NCBI GenBank assembly: GCA_016286365.1 | Contig: JAEESN010000007.1 | Span: forward strand, 52,756 to 116,755 | Source of the DNA: Treponema sp. | GTDB taxonomy: Bacteria; Spirochaetota; Spirochaetia; Treponematales; Treponemataceae | Length of the DNA stretch: 64,000 bases | Reading direction: 5' to 3' | In this document: in pieces, positions 7,989 through 15,621 of the stretch | How positions within the stretch are numbered: position 1 is the stretch's first letter | How the letters are laid out: every line of letters begins with the position of its first letter | Made by a program: the position numbers and the translations under genes | The notes under the pieces: generated by a model | What the model was told of the DNA's origin: nothing | The model's input: only the letters and a program-made list of their open reading frames with translations | The model's database searches: none

Positions 7989-8547
7989 ATTGTTTAGATT
8001 TCATATAAAACGCGAGGGCTGTCCCCATTAATCCGTGTGAAAAATGCTCTGTTCCAAGTAAATCAAGGACTTCGGGCATTGTTAATTCAACTGTATTTAT
8101 AAATTCATCCTTATCAAGGTGCTGGACCCCGGTTTTTATAATATCTTTTGCAAGAAAAATGTGTAAATGATTTGAAAAAAGGGCAGGATTGGGATTAATT
8201 TTACCAAGTTTTATAAGTTTCTGCGCCTTACAGCCTGTTTCTTCTTCGAGTTCACGCAGGGCTGCCTTTTCGGGCTCTTCATTTTTATCTATTACACCGC
8301 CTGGAAACTCTATGCTAAGATTTTGTTCACCATGGCGCCACTGCTTTACCATCACAAGCTTATCATCAACTTCGGGAACTACTATAACCCAGTCGTTTGC
8401 TTTTAAAACAATATAATCACCCTCTATGCCATTATGGGAAACATTGTGATTTTTTGTTACATCAAATACGACTGTGTTTAAAATAGTCTTGGAATCAGTG
8501 GTTTTCCAGCACAAATTTTCATCATCCTTAGTAAAAATCTCTTTCAT
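7987..8547 (-). CDS. NUDIX hydrolase (ADP-ribose pyrophosphatase-like)
   Basis: 186 residues from the ATG at 8547; a TTG two codons upstream is the only alternative. The complete Nudix box is present: GGVIDKNEEPEKAALRELEEE plus TG, preceded by VKQWRHGEQNLSIEFPGG as in ADP-ribose pyrophosphatases. Expected to hydrolyse a nucleoside diphosphate linked to another moiety, with Mg2+ on the REXXEE glutamates. Alone on the minus strand between two plus-strand units. Substrate unproven. Confidence 0.88.
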   Translation of the reverse strand: MKEIFTKDDENLCWKTTDSKTILNTVVFDVTKNHNVSHNGIEGDYIVLKANDWVIVVPEVDDKLVMVKQWRHGEQNLSIEFPGGVIDKNEEPEKAALRELEEETGCKAQKLIKLGKINPNPALFSNHLHIFLAKDIIKTGVQHLDKDEFINTVELTMPEVLDLLGTEHFSHGLMGTALAFYMKSKQ

Positions 8548-8578
8548 AATCAAAAAATCCCTTTGCTTTCTTAAAATT

Positions 8579-8607
8579 TTGACATATTCTGAATATCGAT
8601 TTAATAT
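8579..8607 (+). promoter_or_regulatory. Promoter for the kinase-BON gene
   Basis: TTGACA (8579-8584), 17 bp spacer, TAATAT (8602-8607). The predicted start near 8614 gives a leader of about 97 nt before the AGGAGG and ATG at 8711. Confidence 0.55.
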
Positions 8608-8710
8608 AAATATACATGAAAAGAGATTTTTTACAATATAAAGTGTAAAAATTCATCTAAAGAACGGATTTTTTAAGGATTAAACTTCTATCAGTTATTC
8701 AGGAGGAATT

Positions 8711-9532
8711 ATGGCTATCATTACTTTATCAAGACAGGTTGCAGCTCACGGGGACGAAATTGCTCAGGCTCTTGCAAAAAAACTCAATTATAAATTCGTC
8801 CGAAGAACAGATATCGAAGAAAGAATCATAGAACTTGGTTTTCCAAAGGATAAAATGCCTAAATACGATGAACGAAAGCCCGGTTTTTTTGCTTCTCTTG
8901 CAAAGGATCGCGATGCATACATCAATCTTACCCAATATGCACTTTTGGAAGCTGCTGCCAAAAAAGATGTAATTGTAATCGGGCGTGGTGCGTTTGCCGT
9001 ATTAAAAAATGCTCCTAACGAAATTGCTGTCCGTTTTATTGCAGACGAAAAGACAAGAATTCAGCGCCTTATGAAGGAATTTGACTGGGACGAAAAGCAG
9101 GCAAAACAGAGAATTACCGAAAGTGATTTAAACCGCGACGGATTTCATAAAAATTTCTATAACGTAGAGGTTGCAAATCCGGATAATTACGATATGGTTT
9201 TAAACACTTCCATTATAAATGATGATTTAGCCGCACAGATTATCAGTGATTATGTTTCTGCAAAAGTAACACCGGAAATCGAAAAACAGGGAAATCTTTA
9301 TATCTCGCAGATGCTCAAGGCTCAGGAAATCGTAAATAAATTGATATTCGAGCAGAAAATCAACATCGAATTCCTGCACGCAGATATAGAAGACGGTGTT
9401 TTTGTGCTTTACGGTGTTACGGATTCGGCTGTTACAATCGAGCAGGCAATTTCAACAATTAAAAAGGAAATGCCGGAGTTCGAAGTAAAATCATCAGTAA
9501 GCGTAGTTCACGACTTTAAGGCATTCCAGTAG
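8711..9532 (+). CDS. Cytidylate kinase-like protein with C-terminal BON-like domain
   Basis: 273 residues. Residues 1-195 follow the cytidylate-kinase-like family: ITLSRQ start, NLTQYALLEAAAKKDVIVIGRGAFAVL (the strand with GRGA), RFIADEKTRIQRLMKEFDW and the DLNRDGFHKNFYN lid-like segment. The usual GSGG phosphate loop is replaced by AAHGDEIA, so nucleotide binding may differ. Residues 210-270 look like a BON fold (VFVLYGVTDSAVTIEQAI ... FEVKSSVSV). AGGAGG precedes the ATG. True CMP kinase activity is doubtful; I would not name it cmk. Confidence 0.75.
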   Translation: MAIITLSRQVAAHGDEIAQALAKKLNYKFVRRTDIEERIIELGFPKDKMPKYDERKPGFFASLAKDRDAYINLTQYALLEAAAKKDVIVIGRGAFAVLKNAPNEIAVRFIADEKTRIQRLMKEFDWDEKQAKQRITESDLNRDGFHKNFYNVEVANPDNYDMVLNTSIINDDLAAQIISDYVSAKVTPEIEKQGNLYISQMLKAQEIVNKLIFEQKINIEFLHADIEDGVFVLYGVTDSAVTIEQAISTIKKEMPEFEVKSSVSVVHDFKAFQ

Positions 9533-9576
9533 TGCTCCTTATTGACTTTTAGATTTTTTCGGACTAACTTATACAT

Positions 9577-10170
9577 ATGAAACTTTCTAACACATTTACT
9601 TTTATACGCATCATTTATGCGCCGGTTTTCCTTCTTTTGTATTTTATTCCAATCTGGACAGGAAAATTCGCAGAACTTTCAATGTATATTTCAATTCCGC
9701 TCTTAATTTTTGCAGAATTTACGGATTATCTTGACGGTCATTATGCCAGGAAAAGAAACGAAGTAAGCGATTTTGGAAAAATGTTCGACCCGTTTGCCGA
9801 TGTTTTCCTTCATCTTTCAACTTTTGTCTGCTATATGTATTCTTTTGGAAGCCAGGGCGGTTACATGCTGCCGGTTTTATTCATCCTCATCATGTGGCGC
9901 GAAATTTCCCAGAATTTCTTAAGGATGGTTGCCGCAAAACAGGGAACAGCGATTGCCGCAAGAAAGGGTGGAAAATTCAAGACAGTAATGTACATTGCAT
10001 CAGGCTTTTATGCTTTATTCCTTGAACTTTTAGTTCGCCTGGATATGGTACCTGAATGCTTTGGCACACTCAAAATTGTTTCGACAGTCCTTTTTGTAAT
10101 CTGTGTAATCTTGAGTTACGCTTCTTTCATCGATTATCTTATCCACTTTGGAAAGGTGCTCAAGTCGTAA
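9577..10170 (+). CDS. CDP-alcohol phosphatidyltransferase (PgsA-like)
   Basis: 197 residues with four to six membrane helices. The CDP-alcohol phosphotransferase signature is complete: D-x2-D-G-x2-A-R-x8-G-x3-D-x3-D, seen as DYLDGHYARKRNEVSDFG followed by KMFDPFADV. The most likely reaction is CDP-diacylglycerol plus glycerol-3-phosphate to phosphatidylglycerophosphate, the first step to phosphatidylglycerol; phosphatidylinositol-type or choline-type substrates cannot be excluded. No Shine-Dalgarno: a TTGACT-17 bp-TAACTT promoter (9542-9570) ends six bases before the ATG, so the mRNA may be leaderless. Confidence 0.85.
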   Translation: MKLSNTFTFIRIIYAPVFLLLYFIPIWTGKFAELSMYISIPLLIFAEFTDYLDGHYARKRNEVSDFGKMFDPFADVFLHLSTFVCYMYSFGSQGGYMLPVLFILIMWREISQNFLRMVAAKQGTAIAARKGGKFKTVMYIASGFYALFLELLVRLDMVPECFGTLKIVSTVLFVICVILSYASFIDYLIHFGKVLKS

Positions 10171-10178
10171 AAAAACGC

Positions 10179-10223
10179 GCACGTTAAGATGTATACTAAA
10201 AAAAACGACGCACGTTAAGATGT
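10179..10223. repeat. Short direct repeat, two copies of GCACGTTAAGATGT
   Basis: Two identical 14-bp copies at 10179-10192 and 10210-10223, start-to-start 31 bp, each preceded by an A run and CG-rich bases. Placed between the phosphatidyltransferase stop and the terminator. Could be a protein site or a remnant of a local duplication. Confidence 0.6.
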
Positions 10224-10243
10224 TCAATATCTGAATAAATTAA

Positions 10244-10296
10244 AAAACCGGCTCCCGGGAAAAATTAATCATCCCAAAAGCCGGTTTTCTTTTTAA
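10244..10296. terminator. Bidirectional terminator between pgsA-like gene and hsp20
   Basis: AAAACCGGCT (10244-10253) pairs with AGCCGGTTTT (10279-10288); the loop contains a small CCCGGG. A T-rich tail follows on the right and an A run precedes on the left, so it can end both converging transcripts. Confidence 0.75.
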
Positions 10297-10331
10297 CCTA
10301 AAGACAGGGCATCGCAGAATGCACATTCAGT

Positions 10332-10766
10332 TTAGCATGCTTCGATTGCAATGCGTTTTGGTTCTGCAAGAGCCTTCTTTTTCATGCTGATTGTAAGTAC
10401 ACCGTTTTTAAAGCTTGCGTTGATTGATTCAGCATCAACATCAGAAGGGAGTGAAAAGCGTCGTGTGAAGCTTGAAGTCTTTCTTTCTTTAAGAATGTAT
10501 TTTTCACCGTCTTTTCCGTCTTTATTGTCTTTTTTCTCTTCTTTCTTTTCTTCTTTTACAGATGCAATTGTCAGGTTGTCGTGATCAAGCTCAATGTCTA
10601 CATCTTTTTCGGTGCGGCCAGGCAATTCCATTTCCAGAGTATAAGCGTTTTTATTTTCCTTTACATCAACTTTTGGTGCGGAAAATCCAGAATGATACAA
10701 AACTGGTGCGCAGTCAGTTCCCATTACATCATTAAAAAATGAATCTAAAAATGAAAGTTCGTTCAT
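10332..10766 (-). CDS. Small heat shock protein, Hsp20/alpha-crystallin family
   Basis: 144 residues. ATP-independent holdase chaperone. The alpha-crystallin domain runs from about 30 to the end: PKVDVKENKNAYTLEMELPG, FTRRFSLPSDVDAESINASF and the diagnostic NGVLTI near the C-terminus. A highly charged Lys/Glu/Asp insert (about 71-88) lengthens the loop between strands. GAGGTG lies 7 bases before the ATG. No CIRCE or ROSE-like element was recognised upstream. Confidence 0.93.
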   Translation of the reverse strand: MNELSFLDSFFNDVMGTDCAPVLYHSGFSAPKVDVKENKNAYTLEMELPGRTEKDVDIELDHDNLTIASVKEEKKEEKKDNKDGKDGEKYILKERKTSSFTRRFSLPSDVDAESINASFKNGVLTISMKKKALAEPKRIAIEAC

Positions 10767-11077
10767 AATTACACCTCGTATATATTTAATTTTATTCGGT
10801 AAGCCCGGATTTATTCGTACAAACTGTACACTTTATATTATGCAATTTCCGTGCCAAGTGATTAGTTATCTTAGGGCGCCTGCATTTTTCGTTAAAAATT
10901 GCTATAAATTACCTTTTTCGGCACAAAAACCGGTGTTTCAGGGCTTGGTACCCGCGGTCTTCACTGCGTTCAGACGGCCATTCTGGCCCCCTTACACCCC
11001 GGGCCCCGCGGTAACTGTGTAAAATTTCTTCAAAATATACGGGATTTTAAGAGAATTTGAGTCAAAAAGTCTCAAAA
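10767..11077. other. Intergenic region with a GC-rich island, no gene
   Basis: 311 bp between hsp20 and the end of radA. The right half of the hsp20 upstream region is ordinary A+T rich sequence. From about 10920 to 11022 the base composition jumps to GC-rich, with small inverted repeats such as GGCCATTCTGGCC and runs of CCCGGGCCCC. The short open frame across it has no coding look. Similar GC-rich patches occur at 12681-12704 and 63525-63632, suggesting an intergenic repeat family. Confidence 0.5.
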
Positions 11078-12442
11078 TTATGAGTTTTTAAAGGTTTTTA
11101 CAAGGCTTTTTATGTCAGAAAGTGGTTTTGCACCCTGTTCAGAGCATCCCGGAGGGCAGAAAATATCAGAAAATCCGGAATTCCAGGCAGCTTTTACCCT
11201 CTGTTTTTCCTTATTTATAGGTCTTATTTCTCCTGCAAGCGATAATTCACCAAAGAAAACGGCTTTTTTACTGCACGGAATATCGGTTCTGGCAGAAAAA
11301 AGGGCTGCAGCAAGGGCTAAATCTATTGAACTTTCGTTTAATCTTACCCCGCCGGCAACATTTACATAAATATCCTGATCACAGAATTTTAATCCGCAGT
11401 GTTTTTCTATAACGGCTGCAATACGCGAAACCCTTCCTGAATCGATTCTTTCGCTGTAAACACGCGAAATACTTGCCTTTGCAGGGACTGTTAATGCCTG
11501 AATTTCTACTAAAAATACCCTTGTTCCTTCAAAAACAGGTGTACAGGCAACTCCCGCCGGAATAGTTTCTCCTCTTTCTGTAATAAAAAGAGAAGAAGGA
11601 TCTAAAACAGGCTCAAGACCTTTTTCTGTCATCGAAAAGATTCCAAGCTCATCAACTGAGCCAAAACGGTTTTTCTGTGCGTGTAAAAACCTTAAATCTT
11701 CGTTGTTCCGTTCAAAAGAGATGACTGTATCTACCATGTGTTCAAGCGATTTAGGACCTGCAATGTTTCCGTCCTTTGTAACATGGGCTGTCATAATAAG
11801 AACTGAATCATGCTCTTTAACCCACTGAATGAATTCCTGAGAGCAGTATTTAAGCTGGTTTACGGTCCCGGGCACAAGGCCTGCATCAACAGAATATATT
11901 GTCTGAATAGAATCGATTATTATAAAAGCTGGATTTAGTGAATCTAAGGCGTCTAAAGAATCTTCGAGCCTTGATGTACACAAAAGATTTATGCCTTCTG
12001 TATTAAGATTAAGCCTTAAGGCGCGTTCTTTTATCTGTTCTGCAGACTCTTCCCCGCTTATATATAGGATATTTTTTCCGTTTATGCTTTCTTTTATGGA
12101 TGCGGCAGTCTGTAAAAGAAGGGTAGATTTACCAATTCCTGGTTCTCCGCCGAGCAAAATCACAGATTTTTTAGTTGCTCCACCGCCTAAAACACGGTCA
12201 AATTCCTTAATACCGGTAATAATTCTTGTATTATCCTTGGAAACTACGCTTTCCAGGCTCACAGGTTTTGCTTTTTCCTGCTTTTCTGTTCCACGACCGG
12301 CTGCAGTAATCTTATTATTATCTATTATTATTTCTTCTAAAGTATTCCATTCGTTACATTCGGGGCAGCGACCAAGCCAGCGCGGCTGAGAGTACCCGCA
12401 GTTTGAACATTTATACATTATGGAACCGTTCTTTTTTGCCAT
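11078..12442 (-). CDS. radA: DNA repair protein RadA
   Basis: 454 residues from the ATG at 12442, preceded by GGAG at 8 bases; a longer frame exists but adds a segment unlike the family. Order: four-Cys zinc finger (CSNCGYSQPRWLGRCPEC), RecA-like ATPase with Walker A GEPGIGKSTLL, the RadA-specific KNRFGS motif, and a C-terminal Lon-protease-like domain (DIYVNVAGGVRLNESSIDLA). Processes branched recombination intermediates, driving branch migration with RecA. Alone on the minus strand. Confidence 0.95.
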   Translation of the reverse strand: MAKKNGSIMYKCSNCGYSQPRWLGRCPECNEWNTLEEIIIDNNKITAAGRGTEKQEKAKPVSLESVVSKDNTRIITGIKEFDRVLGGGATKKSVILLGGEPGIGKSTLLLQTAASIKESINGKNILYISGEESAEQIKERALRLNLNTEGINLLCTSRLEDSLDALDSLNPAFIIIDSIQTIYSVDAGLVPGTVNQLKYCSQEFIQWVKEHDSVLIMTAHVTKDGNIAGPKSLEHMVDTVISFERNNEDLRFLHAQKNRFGSVDELGIFSMTEKGLEPVLDPSSLFITERGETIPAGVACTPVFEGTRVFLVEIQALTVPAKASISRVYSERIDSGRVSRIAAVIEKHCGLKFCDQDIYVNVAGGVRLNESSIDLALAAALFSARTDIPCSKKAVFFGELSLAGEIRPINKEKQRVKAAWNSGFSDIFCPPGCSEQGAKPLSDIKSLVKTFKNS

Positions 12443-12534
12443 TAAAAAACTCCAGTTTTTATTAAATCTTGTATATATTATAGACAAATATTGCCAAAAA
12501 AAGGAATATTTTTAAAAAAATTTTAAAAAAAATA

Positions 12535-12563
12535 TTGACATTTAAACGTGTAGAGAGTATATT
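12535..12563 (+). promoter_or_regulatory. Consensus promoter of a small RNA
   Basis: Perfect TTGACA (12535-12540), 17 bp spacer, TATATT (12558-12563). It drives the plus-strand small RNA that begins at about 12570. The same TTGACA-17-TATATT arrangement drives the tRNA-Thr operon at 13774. Confidence 0.75.
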
Positions 12564-12569
12564 ATAGTT

Positions 12570-12665
12570 AGCTTGTAAATAAGCTGATAAACTCTCTCCG
12601 ATGTCCAGCAATGCTGGGCGGCAAGGTTCCCTTTATTACTTTTTTGGGAACCTTGTTTTTTTTTT
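12570..12665 (+). ncRNA. Candidate small RNA, about 96 nt, three hairpins
   Basis: The predicted start at 12570 coincides with hairpin 1 (AGCTT / AAGCT, 12570-12585). Hairpin 2 is GTCCAGC / GCTGGGC with a three-base loop (12603-12619). Hairpin 3 is a 10-bp perfect terminator stem CAAGGTTCCC / GGGAACCTTG (12622-12655) with ten T after it. There is no open reading frame with a ribosome site. It lies on the opposite strand to both neighbours, radA and cysE. It is not SRP RNA, tmRNA, 6S or RNase P by their conserved motifs, so it is likely a regulatory or housekeeping RNA of unknown role. Confidence 0.7.
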
Positions 12666-12680
12666 AACGCATAATAAATT

Positions 12681-12704
12681 ACGCCCGCCGCAGGCGGCGG
12701 GCGT
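12681..12704. repeat. Perfect GC-rich inverted repeat
   Basis: ACGCCCGCCGC and GCGGCGGGCGT, 11-bp arms separated by two bases, sitting in A+T rich sequence downstream of cysE and the small RNA. No T run follows on the plus strand; on the minus strand it could end cysE transcription. May belong to a dispersed palindromic repeat family. Confidence 0.6.
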
Positions 12705-12754
12705 ATCCCAATATTCAAATCAAAAAAATAATCAGTCGGATAATCTAATTAGAA

Positions 12755-13624
12755 TTAAATTGTAATAGTCGATTCAGGTGCAACAGAAGAGGTAATCCAT
12801 GAGTTACCGCCAATTGTACTGTTGTGGCCAATAACGGTTTCTCCACCAAGGATTGTAGCGTTTGCATAGATTGTTACATCATCTTCTATAGTAGGGTGTC
12901 TTTTCTTGTTCTGAAGGTTTTTCTTTACGCTCAAAGCTCCAAGTGTTACTCCCTGGTAAATCTTTACATTATTTCCTATTATACATGTTTCTCCGATTAC
13001 AACACCGGTTCCGTGATCAATAAAGAATGATTCCCCGATTGTAGCTCCCGGATGAATATCAATTCCGGTTTTTCCGTGAACGTGTTCTGTCATAATTCTT
13101 GGTATAATCGGGATTCCGTTTTTAAAGAGGAAGTGTGCAATTCTGTAAACCAATATTGCTTCAAGACCAGGGTAAGAAAGAATTACTTCTTCTGTACTTT
13201 TAGCAGCAGGATCTCCCGAAAAAGCTGCCTGGGTATCAAGCTGGATTTTTCTTCTTAATTCCGGGATTTCTTCTAAAAGCGCAATCGCAGTATTTTTTGC
13301 AAGCTTAAAGCAATGTGAATCGGTCAGGTTTTTAACATCACCTGTTGTCTGCGAAATTGTATAAATCAAAGCTTTCTGAATTTCTTTTGTAAGGCTTGCA
13401 ATTATATGGTTTACTTTCTGCCCTGTAATATAGCGGATATTGTCTGGATCTATATCTTCTGCGGCTTTAAATCCGGGTAAAACAAGGGACTGAATATCAG
13501 AAAGAACTGCTACAACATTCTGGCGGTTAGGGAAATTTTCTGCATTACTTCTATTAATTAACCCAAGTTCATCATATGAGTCCAGGATATCATCAATGAT
13601 TTTGTCAGTTTTATCTGTATTCAT
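12755..13624 (-). CDS. cysE: Serine O-acetyltransferase
   Basis: 289 residues. Acetylates serine with acetyl-CoA, the first step of cysteine synthesis. N-terminal helical domain (1-170), then a left-handed beta-helix of hexapeptide repeats (about 190-289): [47 protein letters not shown] and [18 protein letters not shown]. The active-site His is in [18 protein letters not shown] precedes the ATG. No cysK nearby. The long N-terminal domain resembles EpsC/CysE-type SAT rather than maltose acetyltransferases. Confidence 0.9.
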   Translation of the reverse strand: MNTDKTDKIIDDILDSYDELGLINRSNAENFPNRQNVVAVLSDIQSLVLPGFKAAEDIDPDNIRYITGQKVNHIIASLTKEIQKALIYTISQTTGDVKNLTDSHCFKLAKNTAIALLEEIPELRRKIQLDTQAAFSGDPAAKSTEEVILSYPGLEAILVYRIAHFLFKNGIPIIPRIMTEHVHGKTGIDIHPGATIGESFFIDHGTGVVIGETCIIGNNVKIYQGVTLGALSVKKNLQNKKRHPTIEDDVTIYANATILGGETVIGHNSTIGGNSWITSSVAPESTITI

Positions 13625-13773
13625 TTTTACCTCACAAAAAAGCAGATATTTTTTATCTGAATTTTAATTAAGCCTGAATCATACTAGCATAAAAAAAATA
13701 TAATATCTATTATAAGTATTATATAACTATTGTATAAAAATGAAGAAATTTTGGAATTTATGGGGTAAATTTA

Positions 13774-13802
13774 TTGACATAAATCCTATCTTTGACTATA
13801 TT
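13774..13802 (+). promoter_or_regulatory. Main promoter of the tRNA-Thr / secE / nusG operon
   Basis: TTGACA (13774-13779), 17 bp spacer, TATATT (13797-13802). The start near 13809 leaves about 35 nt of 5' leader before mature tRNA-Thr, to be removed by RNase P. Confidence 0.75.
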
Positions 13803-13843
13803 TCTAGAACGCACGTTTTTATTCGTTGTGTAGACAGATTGCT

Positions 13844-13916
13844 GCCCCTGTAGCTCAGTTGGTAGAGCACCACATCGGTAATGTGGAGGTCTGCAGTTCG
13901 ATTCTGCACATGGGCT
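13844..13916 (+). tRNA. tRNA-Thr(GGU)
   Basis: 73 nt cloverleaf without encoded CCA. D arm GCTC/GAGC, anticodon stem CCACA/TGTGG with loop TCGGTAA (anticodon GGT), T arm TGCAG/CTGCA with loop TTCGATT. The acceptor stem GCCCCTG/CATGGGC pairs except for position 5-68, which is C opposed to U. Discriminator base U. First gene of the operon with rpmG, tRNA-Trp, secE and nusG. Confidence 0.93.
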
Positions 13917-13952
13917 TAAAAACATTTATGGTATTCATTTAGGAGTTAAAAT

Positions 13953-14129
13953 ATGGGAAGCAAGAAAAAGGGTTCTGTAGAAATCATCGCATTACAGTGT
14001 ACAGAATGCAAAAGAAAGAATTATACTACCTACAAGAACCGCAAAAATATTACAGGCAAACTTGAAAAGAACAAGTATTGTCCATGGTGTAAGAAGAGTG
14101 TTCTTCACAAAGAAACAAAAGCAAAATAA
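13953..14129 (+). CDS. rpmG: Ribosomal protein L33
   Basis: 58 residues, [12 protein letters not shown] start, too short for a standard ORF list. AGGAG lies 7 bases before the ATG. It is the zinc-binding form with two CxxC pairs (CTEC and CPWC), so no zinc-independent paralogue is implied here. Component of the 50S subunit near the E site. Lies between tRNA-Thr and tRNA-Trp, the usual bacterial arrangement before secE. A small ACCGGA/TCCGGT hairpin (14145-14158) follows. Confidence 0.95.
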   Translation: MGSKKKGSVEIIALQCTECKRKNYTTYKNRKNITGKLEKNKYCPWCKKSVLHKETKAK

Positions 14130-14171
14130 TTTAGGTATTTGATTACCGGATTTCCGGTGATTTTATATAAT

Positions 14172-14244
14172 AGGGCAGTAGTTCAGCTGGTAGAGCAGCG
14201 GTCTCCAAAACCGCCTGTCGTGGGTTCAAATCCTGCCTGCCCTG
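14172..14244 (+). tRNA. tRNA-Trp(CCA)
   Basis: 73 nt cloverleaf without encoded CCA. The acceptor stem AGGGCAG/CTGCCCT is fully paired; anticodon stem GCGGT/ACCGC with loop CTCCAAA (anticodon CCA); T arm GTGGG/CCTGC; discriminator G, the tryptophan identity base. Reads UGG. Processed from the rpmG-secE transcript. Confidence 0.96.
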
Positions 14245-14268
14245 AGATTTTAAGAGGAATTAAAAGTT

Positions 14269-14451
14269 ATGGCTAAAGTATTTCAGTTCTTCCGTGAAAG
14301 TAAAGCAGAATTAAAGAAGGTTGTATGGCCTTCTGGTCAGGATGCATTATCGTCTTTAAAAGTGGTTTTAATCTCAACTATTATTATAGCTGCGATTCTC
14401 GGTTTGTTTGACTGGGGCTTTACTGAATTATTCCGTTTAATAATGAAATAG
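14269..14451 (+). CDS. secE: Preprotein translocase subunit SecE
   Basis: 60 residues, single membrane helix at about 33-52 (VVLISTIIIAAILGLFDWGF) preceded by the conserved amphipathic segment ESKAELKKVVWPS. The short single-helix form typical outside gamma-proteobacteria. Stabilises SecY in the inner-membrane translocon. Ten bases before nusG, the classical pair. Confidence 0.96.
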   Translation: MAKVFQFFRESKAELKKVVWPSGQDALSSLKVVLISTIIIAAILGLFDWGFTELFRLIMK

Positions 14452-14461
14452 GCGGACTCAG

Positions 14462-15022
14462 ATGTCAAGATGCTGGTATATTCTTCATACTTACACAGGT
14501 TATGAAGGAAAAATTGAACGTTCAATCAGGACTCTTATAGAAAAGAAAGAAATCGATTCTAACGTTGTACTCGATGTTCGTGTTCCTGTTGAAGAAATCG
14601 TAGAAATCAAAGATGGTAAAAAGAAGGTAAGAAACAATAAATTTCTTCCCGGATATATCATGCTCGAGATGGACCTCCCTGAAATCGGATGGAAGGAAAC
14701 CTGTCTTAAGCTGTACCGCATCCAGGGTGTAACAGGCTTTGTTGGAAACGTAAGCAGAAACAATCGCCCGTTCCCAATCACTACAGACGAAGCTAAAAAT
14801 CTTCTTATGAAATCTGGTGCCATTAAGGGCGAAAAGCAGGTTCATGTACGTCAGTCATTCAATGTTGGAGATCAGGTAAAAATTACAGACGGACCTTTTG
14901 CTTCCTTTACAGGTACTATTAAAGAAATCAACGTTGAAAAAGAAAAACTTAGTGTTGAGGTTCAGATTTTCGGACGCCCAACCCCTGTAGAATTAAGTTA
15001 TCTTCAGGCCGAAAAGGTTTAA
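14462..15022 (+). CDS. nusG: Transcription termination/antitermination factor NusG
   Basis: 186 residues. NGN domain at about 1-115 (RCWYILHTYTGYEGKIERSI, FLPGYIMLEM, VTGFVGN) and a KOW domain from about 130 (FNVGDQVKITDGPFASFTG, EKEKLSVEVQIFGR). Binds the RNA polymerase clamp and couples it to Rho or the leading ribosome through S10. Length and domains are standard with no insertion. Followed by a 166-bp leader before the L11 operon. Confidence 0.97.
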   Translation: MSRCWYILHTYTGYEGKIERSIRTLIEKKEIDSNVVLDVRVPVEEIVEIKDGKKKVRNNKFLPGYIMLEMDLPEIGWKETCLKLYRIQGVTGFVGNVSRNNRPFPITTDEAKNLLMKSGAIKGEKQVHVRQSFNVGDQVKITDGPFASFTGTIKEINVEKEKLSVEVQIFGRPTPVELSYLQAEKV

Positions 15023-15188
15023 TACTTATATATTGTACATAATTAATATTTGTCAAAATCAGGTATTTGTATTCCCAAGTACAAATAATTAATCCTGTTT
15101 TTGGGAGAAGTACATGTCCGTTGGACAAAGGTATTTCGTTAGTAAGAAATCTTTATGATTCTTACACACCAACTTTAGGAGAAAAAAA
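15023..15188 (+). promoter_or_regulatory. L11 operon leader with hairpins
   Basis: 166 bp gap between nusG and rplK. Contains a 6-bp stem TTTGTA/TACAAA (15066-15085) and a small GTCC/GGAC hairpin near 15116-15126, then a Shine-Dalgarno (TAGGAG) before rplK. Leaders here usually carry the site through which free L1 represses L11-L1; I cannot identify that site with confidence. No clear -35/-10 pair found. Confidence 0.4.
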
Positions 15189-15620
15189 ATGGCAACTAAG
15201 AAAGTTTCTGCTATTATCAAATTGCAGTGTCCTGCAGGAGCAGCAACTCCAGCCCCACCAATTGGCCCGGCTCTCGGACCTCACGGTGTAAGTGCTCCAA
15301 AATTTGTTCAGGAATTTAACGACAGAACAAAGACAATGGAACGCGGTCTTGTTATCCCGGTAGTAATTACTGTATATCAGGACAAATCTTACACATTCAT
15401 CCTTAAAACTCCTCCAGCAGCAGTTCTTATTAAGAAAGCTTGCAAAATCGAAAAGGGTGCAGGAAACCCTCTCCTCGATAAAGTAGCTAAATTGTCTGCA
15501 AAAGATCTGGAAGAGATTGCAAAAACAAAGATGCCAGATATCAATGCTAATGATATCGAAGCAGCTAAAAAAATCATCGCCGGTACTGCACGCAGTATGG
15601 GTGTAGAGGTGGAGCAGTAA
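15189..15620 (+). CDS. rplK: Ribosomal protein L11
   Basis: 143 residues. N-terminal domain with the conserved proline-rich [19 protein letters not shown] loop that contacts thiostrepton and elongation factors, and the C-terminal rRNA-binding domain ([20 protein letters not shown]). Part of the GTPase-associated centre. One base separates it from rplA. Confidence 0.97.
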   Translation: MATKKVSAIIKLQCPAGAATPAPPIGPALGPHGVSAPKFVQEFNDRTKTMERGLVIPVVITVYQDKSYTFILKTPPAAVLIKKACKIEKGAGNPLLDKVAKLSAKDLEEIAKTKMPDINANDIEAAKKIIAGTARSMGVEVEQ

Positions 15621-15621
15621 T

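Noticed and set aside
10840..11022. 60-residue open frame in the GC-rich island
   Set aside because: No ribosome site, no family pattern; explained by GC-rich composition lowering stop codons.
12570..12665. SRP (4.5S) RNA or a riboswitch for cysE
   Set aside because: The SRP GGAAGG/AGCAGC core is missing, and it is transcribed away from the cysE strand.
14166..14171. TATAAT just before tRNA-Trp as an internal promoter
   Set aside because: It would start transcription inside the mature tRNA, and there is no fitting -35; coincidence in A+T-rich spacer.
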